Assembly: GCF_033547095.1 (NCBI RefSeq)
Contig: NZ_CP137852.1
Coordinates: forward strand, 799,501-863,500
Direction of reading: 5' to 3'
Source: Sediminicoccus rosea
Lineage (GTDB): Bacteria; Pseudomonadota; Alphaproteobacteria; Acetobacterales; Acetobacteraceae
Length of the DNA stretch: 64,000 nt
Part shown: piece by piece, positions 46,578-57,390 of the stretch
Position numbering within the stretch: position 1 is the stretch's first letter
How the letters are laid out: every line of letters begins with the position of its first letter
Translations under genes and position numbers: made by a program
Notes under the pieces: generated by a model
The model's input: only the letters and a program-made list of their open reading frames with translations
Told to the model about the DNA's origin: nothing
Databases searched by the model: none

Positions 46578-47674
46578 CCGCGCCGGTCCTGCAGGTCGAG
46601 GCCGCGCGGATCCGCGCGCAGATCCTGGCCGTCCTCCGGGCCTGGGGGATGGATGGTGCCCTCGCCGAGGTCACGGCCGAGGCCATGGTCGAGACCGACC
46701 TGATGGGCGTGGACAGCCACGGCATCTCGATGCTGACCATGTATGACGCCCAGCGCCGCGCCGGCCAGCTCGACCTGCGCGCGCAGCCGCGCCTGGTGCG
46801 CGACCTGCCCTCGCTCGCGCTGATGGATGGCGGCGCCAATCTCGGTCATCCGGTGGCGGCGGCGGCGATGATGCTGGCGGCCGACAAGGCGCTGGCCGCC
46901 GGCATCGGCGCGGTCGGCGTCTTCAACTCGCATCACTTCGGCGCGGCGGGCCACTATGCGCGGCTCGCCGCGGCGCGCGGCGTCGTCGCGCTCATCACCT
47001 CCTCCGCACGGACGGTCTTGATGGTGCCGGCGCGCGGCGCGCTGCCGATGCTCGGCAGCAATCCGATCGCCTTCGCCGCCCCGCTGCGGGGCGCGCCGCC
47101 CGTCGTGCTCGACATCGCCACCACCACCGTCGCGGCGAACAAGGTCAAGGTCTACGAGCTCAACGGGAAGGCGATCCCGCAGGGCTGGGTGGTGGATGCG
47201 GCCGGGCGGGCGGTCACCGATTCCGCCGCCGCCATGGCGCAGATCTTCCGTGCGCCGGGCGGCGGCATCACGCCGCTGGGCGGCGCGGAGCAGACCGGCG
47301 GCCACAAGGGCTACGGCCTCGGCCTCATGGTGCAGATCCTGTCGGCGACGCTCACCGGCGCAGCCTTCTCGCCGCTGCGCAACCGCAGCCAGAAGGCGGA
47401 CGAGCCCGACAATATCGGGCACTTCTTCCTCGCGCTCGATCCCTCGGCGCTGCGCCCCGAGGGCGGCTACGAGGAAGAGATCGCGGCGCTGGTCGATATG
47501 CTGCGCGCCACCCCGCCCGCCGATCCCGCGCTGCCCGTGCTGGTGCCGGGCGATCCGGAAATGCGCGAGCGCGAACGCCGCCAGCGCGAGGGCGTGCCCA
47601 TCCCCGCCGCGCTCGACCGGCAGATCCGCGAGATCTGCGAAGGCTGTGGCGCGCCCTATCTGCTGCACCCATGA
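46574..47674 (+). CDS. malate/L-lactate dehydrogenase-type oxidoreductase (Ldh2 family)
   Basis: A 366-aa NAD(P)-dependent oxidoreductase of the malate/L-sulfolactate/ureidoglycolate dehydrogenase family, distinct from Rossmann-fold enzymes. Diagnostic segments: MVETDLMGVDSHGISML with the catalytic His, VGVFNSHHFGAAGHYA, LGSNPIAFAAP, and GGHKGYGLGLMVQILSATLTGA. GTG start overlapping the gntR-type stop (GTGA). Expected to interconvert a 2-hydroxy acid and a 2-keto acid in the pathway served by the Bug receptor and the beta-hydroxyacid dehydrogenase that follow. Confidence 0.92.
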   Translation: MTAPVLQVEAARIRAQILAVLRAWGMDGALAEVTAEAMVETDLMGVDSHGISMLTMYDAQRRAGQLDLRAQPRLVRDLPSLALMDGGANLGHPVAAAAMMLAADKALAAGIGAVGVFNSHHFGAAGHYARLAAARGVVALITSSARTVLMVPARGALPMLGSNPIAFAAPLRGAPPVVLDIATTTVAANKVKVYELNGKAIPQGWVVDAAGRAVTDSAAAMAQIFRAPGGGITPLGGAEQTGGHKGYGLGLMVQILSATLTGAAFSPLRNRSQKADEPDNIGHFFLALDPSALRPEGGYEEEIAALVDMLRATPPADPALPVLVPGDPEMRERERRQREGVPIPAALDRQIREICEGCGAPYLLHP

Positions 47675-47696
47675 CGAACCGGGAGGAGACACAGGA

Positions 47697-48659
47697 ATGA
47701 CCAGGATGCATCGCCGCGGCCTGCTGGGCGGAGTTGCGGCCGCGCTGGCCGCGCCGGGATTGGCGCGCGCGCAGACTGGCTGGCAGCCGACGCGCCCGCT
47801 GCAGCTCATCGTCGGCTTCGCGCCGGGCGGGGGCAGCGACATCATCGCCCGCACGATCGCGGAAGCCGCTGCACCCTTGATGCCGCAGCCCATGGTGGTG
47901 GTGAACCGCCCCGGCGCCGGTGGCGTGATCGCCGCGGAATTCGTCGCCCGCGCGGCGCCCGATGGCCACACGCTGCTGCTGGCCGGTGGCAGCGAGAGCA
48001 CCTCCGTCCCGGCGCATCGCGAGGTGCCCTACGACCCCAAGCGCTCCTTCCGCGCCGTCATTCGCCTGACGCGGCACCCGCACTTCATCTGCGTGCGCAA
48101 TGACAGCCGCTTCGCCAACATGACGCAGGTGATCCAGCAGGCGCGGGCCGAGCCCGGGCGCATCACGCATGGCTCCGCCGGCGTCGGCACGCTCTCGCAT
48201 TCGCTGTTCATGCTGCTCGAGCGCCGCGCGGATGTGGAGTTCCTGCATGTGCCCTATACCGGCGGCGGGCCCGTCGCGCAGGCACTGATCGCCGGGCAGA
48301 TCGACCTCGGCGTCATGGCCTCGGACGAGTTCGGCACGCTGAACGCCGCGGGCCTCTTCCGGCCGATCGCCGTGGCCTCGGGCGAGCGCGCGCTCTCGCA
48401 GCCCAATGTGCCCACGCTGAAGGAGCTGGGCTGGGACGTGCAGGCGGACAACCAGAAAGGCTGGGTCGGCCCGGCCGGCCTGACGGACGAGATGAGCACC
48501 TACCTGCATGACCGCTTCCGCCAGGCCATGCAGGCGCCCGTGTGGCAGCGCTTCCGCGAGCGCCTGGGCGAGGGCGACGGCTATGCCGACGGGCCGGGCT
48601 TCCAGCGCGACATGGACACGCTGCTGGACAATGTCCGTGCAGCGCTGCGGCGGAGCTGA
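47697..48659 (+). CDS. Bug/TctC-family periplasmic solute-binding protein
   Basis: A 320-aa periplasmic receptor. The signal sequence carries a twin-arginine-like HRRGLLGG start and ends ARAQ at about residue 26. Family signatures are RPLQLIVGFAPGGGSDIIAR, VVVNRPGAGGVIAAEFVARAAPDGHTLL, and HVPYTGGGPVAQALIAGQIDLG. A GGGAGGAG site lies 8 nt before the ATG. No TctA/TctB membrane subunits lie nearby, the usual situation for orphan Bug proteins, which may borrow a transporter or act as sensors. The ligand is presumably the carboxylate metabolised by the flanking enzymes. Confidence 0.93.
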   Translation: MTRMHRRGLLGGVAAALAAPGLARAQTGWQPTRPLQLIVGFAPGGGSDIIARTIAEAAAPLMPQPMVVVNRPGAGGVIAAEFVARAAPDGHTLLLAGGSESTSVPAHREVPYDPKRSFRAVIRLTRHPHFICVRNDSRFANMTQVIQQARAEPGRITHGSAGVGTLSHSLFMLLERRADVEFLHVPYTGGGPVAQALIAGQIDLGVMASDEFGTLNAAGLFRPIAVASGERALSQPNVPTLKELGWDVQADNQKGWVGPAGLTDEMSTYLHDRFRQAMQAPVWQRFRERLGEGDGYADGPGFQRDMDTLLDNVRAALRRS

Positions 48660-48665
48660 CGCGGC

Positions 48666-49577
48666 ATGCCAGCTCCGATCCAGCCGCCCGCGCGCGTCGC
48701 TTTCCTCGGCCTCGGCGTGATGGGGGCGGCCATGGCCGCGAACATCGCCCGCGCCGGCTTCGCGCTCACCGTCCACAGCCGCAGCCGCGCCAAGGCGGCG
48801 GCGCTCGAGGCGGCCGGCGCCGGCTGGGCCGCCAGCCCCGCCGATGCGGCGCGCGAGGCCGCCTGCGTCGCGCTCTGCCTGCCTGATACGCCGGATGTGG
48901 AGGCGGTTCTGTTCGGCGCGGGTGGCGTGGCGGAAGGCGTGCGGCCGGGCACGGTGGTGATCGATTTCAGCAGCATCGCCGCCGCGCCGACCGCCGCCTT
49001 CGCCGCGCGGCTCGCGACGGAGCGCGGGGCCTTCCTGCTCGACAGCCCGGTGAGCGGTGGCCCCGGCGGGGCGCGCGACGGCACGCTGACCTGCATGGTG
49101 GGCGGCGATGCGGCGGCCTTCGCGGCGGCCGGGGGCGTGTTCCAGGCGGTGGGGCGCACCGTGACGCATCTGGGCCCGCCCGGGGCGGGGCAGGTCTGCA
49201 AGTCGGCCAACCAGCTCATCATCGCCGCCACGGTGCAGGCGGCGGCCGAGGCGCTGGCGCTGGGCCGCAAGGCCGGCCTGGACCCGGAGGCGATGCGCCA
49301 GGCGCTGCTCGGCGGCTCCGCACGCTCCTTCGTGCTGGAGAACCACGCCAAGCGCATCAATGACGGCGTGACGAAGGCCGGCTTCCGCGCGGAGCTGATG
49401 CGCAAGGACATGCGCCTCGCGCAGCAGGCCGCGCGTGACCATGGCGTCTTCGCGCCGGCCACCGGCCTCGCCGCGCAGATGATGGAGGCGCTGGTGAACA
49501 GCGGCCGCGGCGAGATGGATGCGTCCTCGCTCGGCGCGTTGGTGGCGGAACTCTCGGGTCTCGTGCCGAGCGGCTGA
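48666..49577 (+). CDS. beta-hydroxyacid dehydrogenase (3-hydroxyisobutyrate / tartronate semialdehyde reductase family)
   Basis: A 303-aa NAD(P)-dependent enzyme. It shows Rossmann loop VAFLGLGVMGAAMAANIARAG, substrate motif DSPVSGGPGGARDGTLTCMVGG, catalytic-Lys region GAGQVCKSANQLIIA and cofactor-side KDMRLAQQAARDHG, the four signatures of this family. It begins 6 nt after the Bug gene stop. In this operon it could reduce a semialdehyde such as tartronate semialdehyde, or oxidise a 3-hydroxy acid. The direction is not determinable from sequence. Confidence 0.92.
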   Translation: MPAPIQPPARVAFLGLGVMGAAMAANIARAGFALTVHSRSRAKAAALEAAGAGWAASPADAAREAACVALCLPDTPDVEAVLFGAGGVAEGVRPGTVVIDFSSIAAAPTAAFAARLATERGAFLLDSPVSGGPGGARDGTLTCMVGGDAAAFAAAGGVFQAVGRTVTHLGPPGAGQVCKSANQLIIAATVQAAAEALALGRKAGLDPEAMRQALLGGSARSFVLENHAKRINDGVTKAGFRAELMRKDMRLAQQAARDHGVFAPATGLAAQMMEALVNSGRGEMDASSLGALVAELSGLVPSG

Positions 49578-49588
49578 GGCCCGGCGGG

Positions 49589-51079
49589 TCAGACGAAGTC
49601 GAGCTGCAGCACCTTGGCCGTACTGGCGCGGCTGGTCCGGCATGCATCGGCATCGAGCTTCAGGTCGATGCCATAGGTCGGGATCATGGCCTTCAGCCGT
49701 TCGTGCCAGGCGCCGCCGGCGGCGATCTGGCCGGCGAAGCAGCGCTGCAGGACCTCCATCGCGATGAAGGCCGCTGTGGATGCGCCGGGCGAGGCGCCGA
49801 GCAGCGCCAGCAGTGACTTGTCGGCGCTGACGACCAGCTCCGTGCCGAATTCGAGCGTGCCGGTATGGGCCGGGTCCCGCTTGATGACCTGCACGCGCTG
49901 GCCGGCCACCGCCGTCCGCCATTCGTCGCGCATGGCGCGCGGATAGAAATCCTGCAGCGCGGCGAACTGATGGCCTGACGTCTGCAGCACCTGACCGATG
50001 AGGTATTCGCTCAACCGCCAGTCATCCCGCGCCACGGCCAGCATTGGCAGCACATTGCCCGGCTCGATCGTCTCGATCAGGTCGAGGTAGGAGCCGTGCT
50101 TCAGGAACTTGCTGGAGAAGCCCGCATAGGGCCCGAACAGCAGGGACCGCTTGCCGCCGATGATCCGCGTGTCGAGATGCGGCACCGACATGGGCGGCGA
50201 GCCTTCCGCCGCCTTGCCATAGACCTTGGCGTGGTGCCGCGCGCTGACGGCATCATCGTCGCAGCGCAGCCAGATGCCGCTGACCGGAAAGCCACCATAG
50301 CCGCGCGCCTCCGGGATCGCCGACTTCTGCAGCAGGCGCAGCGCGCCGCCGCCGGCGCCGATGAAGACGAAGCGTGCCTGCATGACCTCCTCCGCGTGGC
50401 CGGCGAGATCCTTCACCGTGACCGACCAGCGCCCATCGGCGCCGCGCGCAAGCCCTGTCACCTCATGCCGGTAGTGCACCGCGAAGCCTGTCTGCGCCGC
50501 GAGCTGCGCGACGAGGAGATGGGTGAGCGAGCCATAGTCCACATCGGCGCCGGTGATGATGCGCGTGGCCGCCACGGCCTGCTGCGGGTCCCGCCCCTCC
50601 ATGGTTAGCGGCGCCCAGGCGGCGATCTGCGCGTGGTCATCGCTGTATTCCATGCCGTGATAGCAGTGGTGGGCGGACATCTCCTCGAAGCGCTTGCGGA
50701 GGAAGGCGACGTTCTCCGCGCCCCAGACGAAGCTCATATGCGGGCAGGGATGCAGGAAGGCGCGCGGATCGGGGATCGCGCCCTTGGTTACCAGATGGGC
50801 CCAGAGCTGGCGGGAGATGTCGAACTCCGTGTTCACCTCGAGGGCCTTCGAGATGTCCACGCTGCCATCGGCGCGTTGCGGCGTGTAGTTCAGCTCGCAA
50901 TTGGCGGCATGCCCGGTGCCGGCATTGTTCCAGGCATCCGAGCTTTCCTGCGCGCAATCGGCCAGCGTCTCGAACATCACGACGTTGAGCGACGGCTCCA
51001 GCTCCTTCAGGACGGTGCCGAGCGTCGCGCTCATGATGCCGGCGCCGATCAGCACCACATCGGCTGTCATGGTGGCCAT
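49589..51079 (-). CDS. mqo: malate:quinone oxidoreductase
   Basis: A 496-aa FAD-dependent, membrane-associated enzyme that oxidises malate to oxaloacetate and passes electrons to quinone. FAD motif VVLIGAGIMSATLGTVLKELEP at the N-terminus, then SSDAWNNAGTGHAANCELNYTP, LLFGPYAGFSSKFLKHGS and LGASPGASTAAFIAMEVLQRCF, all characteristic of Mqo. Length is standard. Its start overlaps the cupin stop by one base (TAATG). It is the last gene of a fumC / exporter / cupin / mqo operon and so would follow fumarase in the same metabolic step order. Confidence 0.96.
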   Translation of the reverse strand: MATMTADVVLIGAGIMSATLGTVLKELEPSLNVVMFETLADCAQESSDAWNNAGTGHAANCELNYTPQRADGSVDISKALEVNTEFDISRQLWAHLVTKGAIPDPRAFLHPCPHMSFVWGAENVAFLRKRFEEMSAHHCYHGMEYSDDHAQIAAWAPLTMEGRDPQQAVAATRIITGADVDYGSLTHLLVAQLAAQTGFAVHYRHEVTGLARGADGRWSVTVKDLAGHAEEVMQARFVFIGAGGGALRLLQKSAIPEARGYGGFPVSGIWLRCDDDAVSARHHAKVYGKAAEGSPPMSVPHLDTRIIGGKRSLLFGPYAGFSSKFLKHGSYLDLIETIEPGNVLPMLAVARDDWRLSEYLIGQVLQTSGHQFAALQDFYPRAMRDEWRTAVAGQRVQVIKRDPAHTGTLEFGTELVVSADKSLLALLGASPGASTAAFIAMEVLQRCFAGQIAAGGAWHERLKAMIPTYGIDLKLDADACRTSRASTAKVLQLDFV

Positions 51080-51477
51080 TACGCATGCTCCTTCGCAGCG
51101 GGCTTGAACCGGAGTTCCGCGCCCGGCTCATAGACCACATAGGCGCGGCGCCAGGGTTCGCTGCCGATCAGGCGCCATGTATGCCCGCTGCCGGTATCGT
51201 CCTGGGCGAGCAGGATGTCGCCCGGGTTGATGCGGAAGGTGGCCCCCGACTTCACCTCGAATTCCAGCGTGCCGGACAGGGTGATGACGAAGCGCGGCAC
51301 CGGATCCTTGTGCCACTCGTAGGAGCCGCCGCTGCTGGTCTCCTGGAAGGAAAGCTCCCTCACCTTCACCGGTTGGCCGACCGCATCGCCGCGCATGCCC
51401 TCCGTCATGTCGATCGTGCCTTCTTCGAACAGCGAATTGCCGTCCTCGCCGGTCCAGATGCGAACGCACCGAATCAT
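51079..51477 (-). CDS. cupin-domain protein
   Basis: A 132-aa single-domain cupin. The first motif is degenerate (GGSYEWHKDPVPRFVITLSGTLEFEV) with one clear His, and the second (NPGDILLAQDDTGSGHTWRLIG) provides another, so a metal site is possible but incomplete. The ATG overlaps the exporter gene stop by four bases (ATGA) and its own stop overlaps the mqo start. A sensory or small-molecule-binding role in this organic-acid operon is plausible; no reaction can be assigned. Confidence 0.8.
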   Translation of the reverse strand: MIRCVRIWTGEDGNSLFEEGTIDMTEGMRGDAVGQPVKVRELSFQETSSGGSYEWHKDPVPRFVITLSGTLEFEVKSGATFRINPGDILLAQDDTGSGHTWRLIGSEPWRRAYVVYEPGAELRFKPAAKEHA

Positions 51478-52723
51478 GGGGCACCTCGTGGGGCTGGTGA
51501 TGGAAGGGGGGCGGCGAGCGCCAGGGACAGGCCGATGCCGATGCCCAGCGTGACGAGCATGGCGGTGACGGCGAGGCCGGCGGTCTCGCCGAGCAGGGTG
51601 GCGGGCGACGCCGCGCCGGCCTGCATGATCGCAAGCCCGCCGATGCCCGCCTGGAAGGCATAGAAGCCCGGGATCATCGCGACCACGCCGGGGAAGGCGA
51701 AGGTCACGGCGGGTGCCTGGGCGTGCTGCCCCACCAGCCGCGCGAGCAGCGTGGCCAGGAAGGCGCCCGCCAAGGAGGCCAGCGGCAGGTCGAGCCCGAG
51801 CCCGACCAGCGCGGTCCGCGCCCCGTGCCCGGCCAGGGCGCAGAGGCAGCAGGCCCAGGCGAGGCGCGGCGGCACGTTGAACAGCAGCGCATAGCCGGCA
51901 CCCGCCAGGGCCGAGAACAGCAGGTCCTGCGCCAGCGGCAGCGGCGGGAAATGCGCGCCGACCGGCAACGCATCGCCGGCGATGGCCGCGGCAAGGAACA
52001 GCCCGAAGGCGATGGCGAGGACCGTCACCGTCCCGAACAGCAGCCGCGCGATCCCATTGCCGATGTGGTTGCCGATGGTGTCGCGCACGCCGTTGATGAG
52101 CGGCACGCCCGGCACCAGGATCATGCCCGCGGCGACGAGGCACAGCGTGGGCGATTCGTCGGGGAATGCCAGCATCGTCAGGGCGCCCGTGGCGCCGCCG
52201 CCGAAGGCCGCGAGCCCTGCCCCCGCGATCGGATTGACGCCGCGCTGCGCCAGCGCCAGGCGCAGCCCCTGCGTGACCATGCCGACCAGCAGCGAGACGG
52301 CAACGACGATCCAGCTGCCGCCGAAGAGCCGCGCCAGCGCCGCGGCGGTGACGCCCACGCCCACCACGACGAGCCAGGCCGGATAACGGCGCGGCGCATG
52401 CTCGACGGCGTCGAGCTGGCGTTCGATCTCGGCGAGGCCCGCCCCGCCGGCGCGGATGCGCTCGATGGCCACCAGCGCGTCCATGTTGACGGCGAAGCCC
52501 GCGACCTGCCGCCCGATCTTGGTGCGGAAGCCGTCGGCATCCTCGACCGTCAGCAGCAGGCCCTCGGCATGGACCAGCAGGTGTGCCTGGAAGCCGAAGC
52601 GGCGCGTGAAGCCCAGCACCGCATCCTGCACATGCGCCGTGTCGGCGCCGTTGAGCAGCATGAGCCGGCCCAGGCGCAGCGCGAGATGGGCCACGTCATG
52701 GATGGGCGGGGCAGCGCCCGCCA

Positions 52724-52724
<1 letters not shown>
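51474..52724 (-). CDS. ThrE-type threonine/serine exporter family membrane protein
   Basis: A 416-aa inner-membrane protein. The N-terminal cytoplasmic domain (about 1-115) has the family segment LALRLGRLMLLNGADTAHVQDAV, and then come about ten hydrophobic helices in two blocks, including the conserved LVPGVPLINGVRDTIGNH and the later FPGVVAMIPGFYAFQAG, which mirror the ThrE two-domain fusion. Its start overlaps the fumC stop by one base. ThrE exports threonine and serine; in this operon the substrate might instead be a dicarboxylate, which is speculation. Confidence 0.88.
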
Positions 52725-54175
<1,451 letters not shown>

Positions 54176-54270
54176 CGCTCATCCCTCTTCTTGTCGCGTT
54201 CGACGCTAGCAAGGGACGAAATGTGAAACAATGCAATCTGCCTGGGCGCGGCCCGCCGCCCGCGGCCGGA

Positions 54271-54597
54271 TCAGCGTTCCAGCCGCCTCAGATAGGCGAT
54301 GAAGTCGGAGATCTGCGTGCGGGTCATCCGGAATTCCGGCATGGCGGAATGGCCGGTGACAATCCCCTCGGCCAGCGCCTCGGACAGCTGCGAGACGGGG
54401 TAGCGCCGGTGCAGTTCGCGAAAGGGCGGCGCCGCTGCGAGCGGGCTTGCGCCGGAACGGTCGATGGCGTGGCAGTCGGCGCAATTCGCCGCGGCGATCG
54501 CCCGGCCGCGCTGGGCTGGCGTGGTCTGCGCCGGCTGGGCCTGTGCGGCGCCGGCGCCCCACAGGAGCAGCAGCGCGGGAAGGGCGCGGAGAAGCAT
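54271..54597 (-). CDS. small periplasmic cytochrome c
   Basis: A 108-aa monohaem cytochrome. Signal peptide 1-20 (AAQA), haem site C39-A-D-C-H43, and a likely axial Met in HSAMPEF near residue 85, with the final helix ISDFIAYLRRLER. I chose the ATG at 54597 because the signal peptide begins there and GAGG lies 7 nt before it. It is 95 nt upstream-facing into the fumC start region and divergent from the DUF808 gene. A general electron carrier; partner unknown. Confidence 0.9.
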   Translation of the reverse strand: MLLRALPALLLLWGAGAAQAQPAQTTPAQRGRAIAAANCADCHAIDRSGASPLAAAPPFRELHRRYPVSQLSEALAEGIVTGHSAMPEFRMTRTQISDFIAYLRRLER

Positions 54598-54749
54598 GGG
54601 GAACCTCGAACCTTGCATGTTCGGAACGAGGCTATCGTGGCGCTGCTGCACGCGCCAGACGTGGATGCGTGGCCGATGCTCCGGCCCTGCCGTAACCTTT
54701 GCCCTCCGCGCGGGTTACCCGGTTTCTTCACAACCCGGGAGGTCGTTCC

Positions 54750-55709
54750 GTGAGCACAGGGCTCATCGCGCTGCTGGACGACATCGCGGGCCTGGCGAAG
54801 GTCGCGGCCGCCTCGCTGGACGACGTGGCGGCGCAGGCGACGAAGGCCGGCGCCAAGGCGGCCGGCGTGGTGATCGACGACGCCGCCGTGACGCCGCGCT
54901 ACGTGGTCGGCTTCGCGGCGGCGCGGGAATTGCCGATCGTGCGTCGCATCGCCATCGGTTCGCTGAAGAACAAGCTCCTCTTTCTGCTGCCGGGGGCGCT
55001 TGCGCTGAGCCTGCTCGCCCCCTGGGCCATCACGCCGCTGCTGATGCTGGGCGGCGCCTACCTCTGCATCGAGGGGGCCGGCAAGGTTCTGGAGGCGATC
55101 TTCCCGCACGCGGCGGAAGCGACGCTGGTCACTGCCGCGCCGCCCGACGCCCAGGCCTTCGAGGATGCGCGGGTCCGCAGCGCGATCGGCACCGATTTCA
55201 TCCTCTCGGCGGAGATCATGGCGATCACCCTGGCGACGGTTCCGCAAGCTTCCTTCGTCGCGCAGGCGGCAGTGCTGGCGACGGTCGGCATCGGCATCAC
55301 CATCCTGGTCTATGGCGCCGTGGCGCTGATCGTGAAGGCGGATGACGCGGGCGTCGCCCTGGCCCGGATGCGCGTGGGTCTCTTGCGCGCGATCGGGCGT
55401 GGCCTGGTCCTGGGGATGCCACCCTTCCTGAAGCTGCTCGGCCTGGTCGGCACGGCCGCCATGGTCTGGGTGGGCGGCGGCATCATCATCCACGGGCTGG
55501 AGGAGTTCGGCCTGCACGGCCCGGCCCGCATCGTCCAGGCCGCCGCGGCCTGGGCAGCGGCCGCCATGCCCATGGCCGGCGGTGTCGCGGGCTGGCTCGC
55601 CACCGCCCTCGTCTCCGCGATGGTGGGCCTCGTGGTGGGCGTGGCGCTGGTCCTCGTCCTGCATCGCGGCCTGGTGCCGCTCTATCGCGCGCTCACCGCG
55701 CGGGGATGA
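54750..55709 (+). CDS. DUF808 (YedI-like) inner-membrane protein
   Basis: A 319-aa protein of a conserved but uncharacterised family. It starts with the typical GLIALLDDIAGLAKVAAASLDDVAAQ, then GSLKNKLLFLLPGALALS and EAIFPHA; about eight hydrophobic stretches follow, including GGGIIIHGLEEFGLHGP. I chose the GTG at 54750, which has GGGAGG 7 nt upstream. No role is established; it is monocistronic here. Confidence 0.85.
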   Translation: MSTGLIALLDDIAGLAKVAAASLDDVAAQATKAGAKAAGVVIDDAAVTPRYVVGFAAARELPIVRRIAIGSLKNKLLFLLPGALALSLLAPWAITPLLMLGGAYLCIEGAGKVLEAIFPHAAEATLVTAAPPDAQAFEDARVRSAIGTDFILSAEIMAITLATVPQASFVAQAAVLATVGIGITILVYGAVALIVKADDAGVALARMRVGLLRAIGRGLVLGMPPFLKLLGLVGTAAMVWVGGGIIIHGLEEFGLHGPARIVQAAAAWAAAAMPMAGGVAGWLATALVSAMVGLVVGVALVLVLHRGLVPLYRALTARG

Positions 55710-55860
55710 CCTCGGCCATCCGGCCGGTGATGGATAGGGGCCCGCGGCACGGCATCGGGGCCGCCGCGCAGGCCAGATGCGGTCTGGCGTTCATAATTTA
55801 CAATGCTCGAACATTCGTGCGAGCCTTCTTCGCATCAGGGATGGGAAGAGGTTGAGCGAC

Positions 55861-57390
55861 ATGAAATTCTGGCCCCTGGCGGCCGGTCTGTTCGTTCTGA
55901 GCGCCGCCTCCAACCTGCTCGGCCTGATCCTCCCCCTCGCGCTGCTGCAGGTCTATGACCGCATCCTGCCGAGTGCCGAATATGGCACCGCCATCAGCCT
56001 GTTCGGGGCCGTGGCGCTGGCCATCCTGATGGAGGGCGTGCTGCGCCTGGCGCGCACCCGCGCCGCGGCGCGCGCCGCCATCCTGAGCGAAACGCGCGAG
56101 AGCCTGGCCGTCGCGCGCGGCATTCTGGGCGCGCCGCTGGGCCGCCTCGCGGCGACCGAGCCCGGCGCCCGCCGCGGCGTCTTCGACGCCCTCTCCCGCG
56201 CGCATGACGCTGCGGGCGTGAGCATCCGCATCGCCTGGTTCGACCTGCCCTTCGCCGCCGTCTTCCTGCTGCTGGTTTGGTTCATCGGCGGCGCGCTCGT
56301 CCTGATCCCGCTGGCGATCCTGCTGCTGGGCGCGACGCTCGGCCTCTTGCTCGCCCGCCGCCAGCGCGGCGCCTCGGTCGCGCGCGCCCGGGCGGAGGAC
56401 GAGGCCCGGACGCAGATGGGCGACGTGCTCGCGGGCCTCGCCGACCTCAAGGGATTCGGCCTCGCCGGGCGGCTGATGGGCGAGGTGGAGGGCAAGCTGC
56501 GCCAGCAGGCACGCGCGACCGAGCGGATCGAACGCGCCTCCAGCCTGCTGACCGACCTGCTGCAGGCGGCCTCGGTCGCCGCGACGCTGGCGATCACGCT
56601 GGCGGGCGCGCTGCTGGTGGTCGAGGGCGACATGACCACGGGCGGGCTCGCCGCCTGCTCCCTGCTGGGCGGGCGCGCCGTCGCCTCCGGGCTCGGCGTC
56701 TTCACCGCGCTGTCCCGGCGCGGGCTGGCCGATGCGGCGGCGCGGCAGGTGGAGGGCCTTGCGGAGGCGCTCGGCGCACCTGCTCCCGCCCTGCCTCGCC
56801 CCGCCGGGCCGGGCGTCGCCCTGCGGATCGAGGGCGTGGCCGGCGCCGCGGCGCGGCTCGAGGCGGGGCAGATCCTGCGCGTCGTGGGCCTGGCGGAGGC
56901 GGCGGGCGCGCTGCTGCGCACTGTCCTTGCCGATGATCCGTCCGCCCAGGGCCGGATCGAGCGGGCCGGCCCGGCCATCCTGGTCCCGGCTGAGCCGGTG
57001 CTGTTCCGCGGCACGATCCTGGACAACCTCACTGGCTGGGATCCCGCCCGCGCCGAACGGGCGCTCGGGCTGTCGCGCTCGCTCGGGCTCTCGGCGCTGG
57101 TGGACGCGCTGCCGGAGGGCATGCGGACGCCAGTCGGCGGCATGCTGCGGCCGGAACTGAGCGCCGGGATGGTCAAGCGCATCGCGCTGGTGCGCGCGCT
57201 GGCCGCCGATCCGACGCTGCTCCTGCTGGAATATCCGGAGCAGGATCTCGACGCCGAGGGGCGGCAGCGCCTCGCCGCCCTGCTGGGCGGAGCGCGTCCG
57301 GCGATCCTACTGGCGACGGATGATCCCGCCCTGGCGGCGCTCGCCGCGGGCGAGATCGTCCCGGGCCTGTCGCGGGCGCTGGCGGCATGA
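55861..57390 (+). CDS. type-I-secretion-like ABC half-transporter A, degenerate NBD
   Basis: A 509-aa ABC half-transporter with an N-terminal six-helix membrane domain (about 1-290) that contains PLALLQVYDRILPS, typical of PrtD/type I exporters. The nucleotide-binding domain is damaged. Walker A is replaced by GLAEAAGAL (343-351, no Lys), the signature is LSAGM (433-437), Walker B is LLLLEYPEQDLD with E457 in place of Asp and Y458 in place of the catalytic Glu, and the switch His is Asp487. I chose the ATG at 55861 with GAGG upstream and an AT-rich, promoter-like stretch at about 55790-55804. It overlaps the next gene by four bases. Confidence 0.88.
   Translation: MKFWPLAAGLFVLSAASNLLGLILPLALLQVYDRILPSAEYGTAISLFGAVALAILMEGVLRLARTRAAARAAILSETRESLAVARGILGAPLGRLAATEPGARRGVFDALSRAHDAAGVSIRIAWFDLPFAAVFLLLVWFIGGALVLIPLAILLLGATLGLLLARRQRGASVARARAEDEARTQMGDVLAGLADLKGFGLAGRLMGEVEGKLRQQARATERIERASSLLTDLLQAASVAATLAITLAGALLVVEGDMTTGGLAACSLLGGRAVASGLGVFTALSRRGLADAAARQVEGLAEALGAPAPALPRPAGPGVALRIEGVAGAAARLEAGQILRVVGLAEAAGALLRTVLADDPSAQGRIERAGPAILVPAEPVLFRGTILDNLTGWDPARAERALGLSRSLGLSALVDALPEGMRTPVGGMLRPELSAGMVKRIALVRALAADPTLLLLEYPEQDLDAEGRQRLAALLGGARPAILLATDDPALAALAAGEIVPGLSRALAA

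Noticed and set aside
47352-49922. 856-codon minus-strand frame opposite the Bug and dehydrogenase genes
   Set aside because: Shadow of strongly supported plus-strand genes; the product has no recognisable motif.
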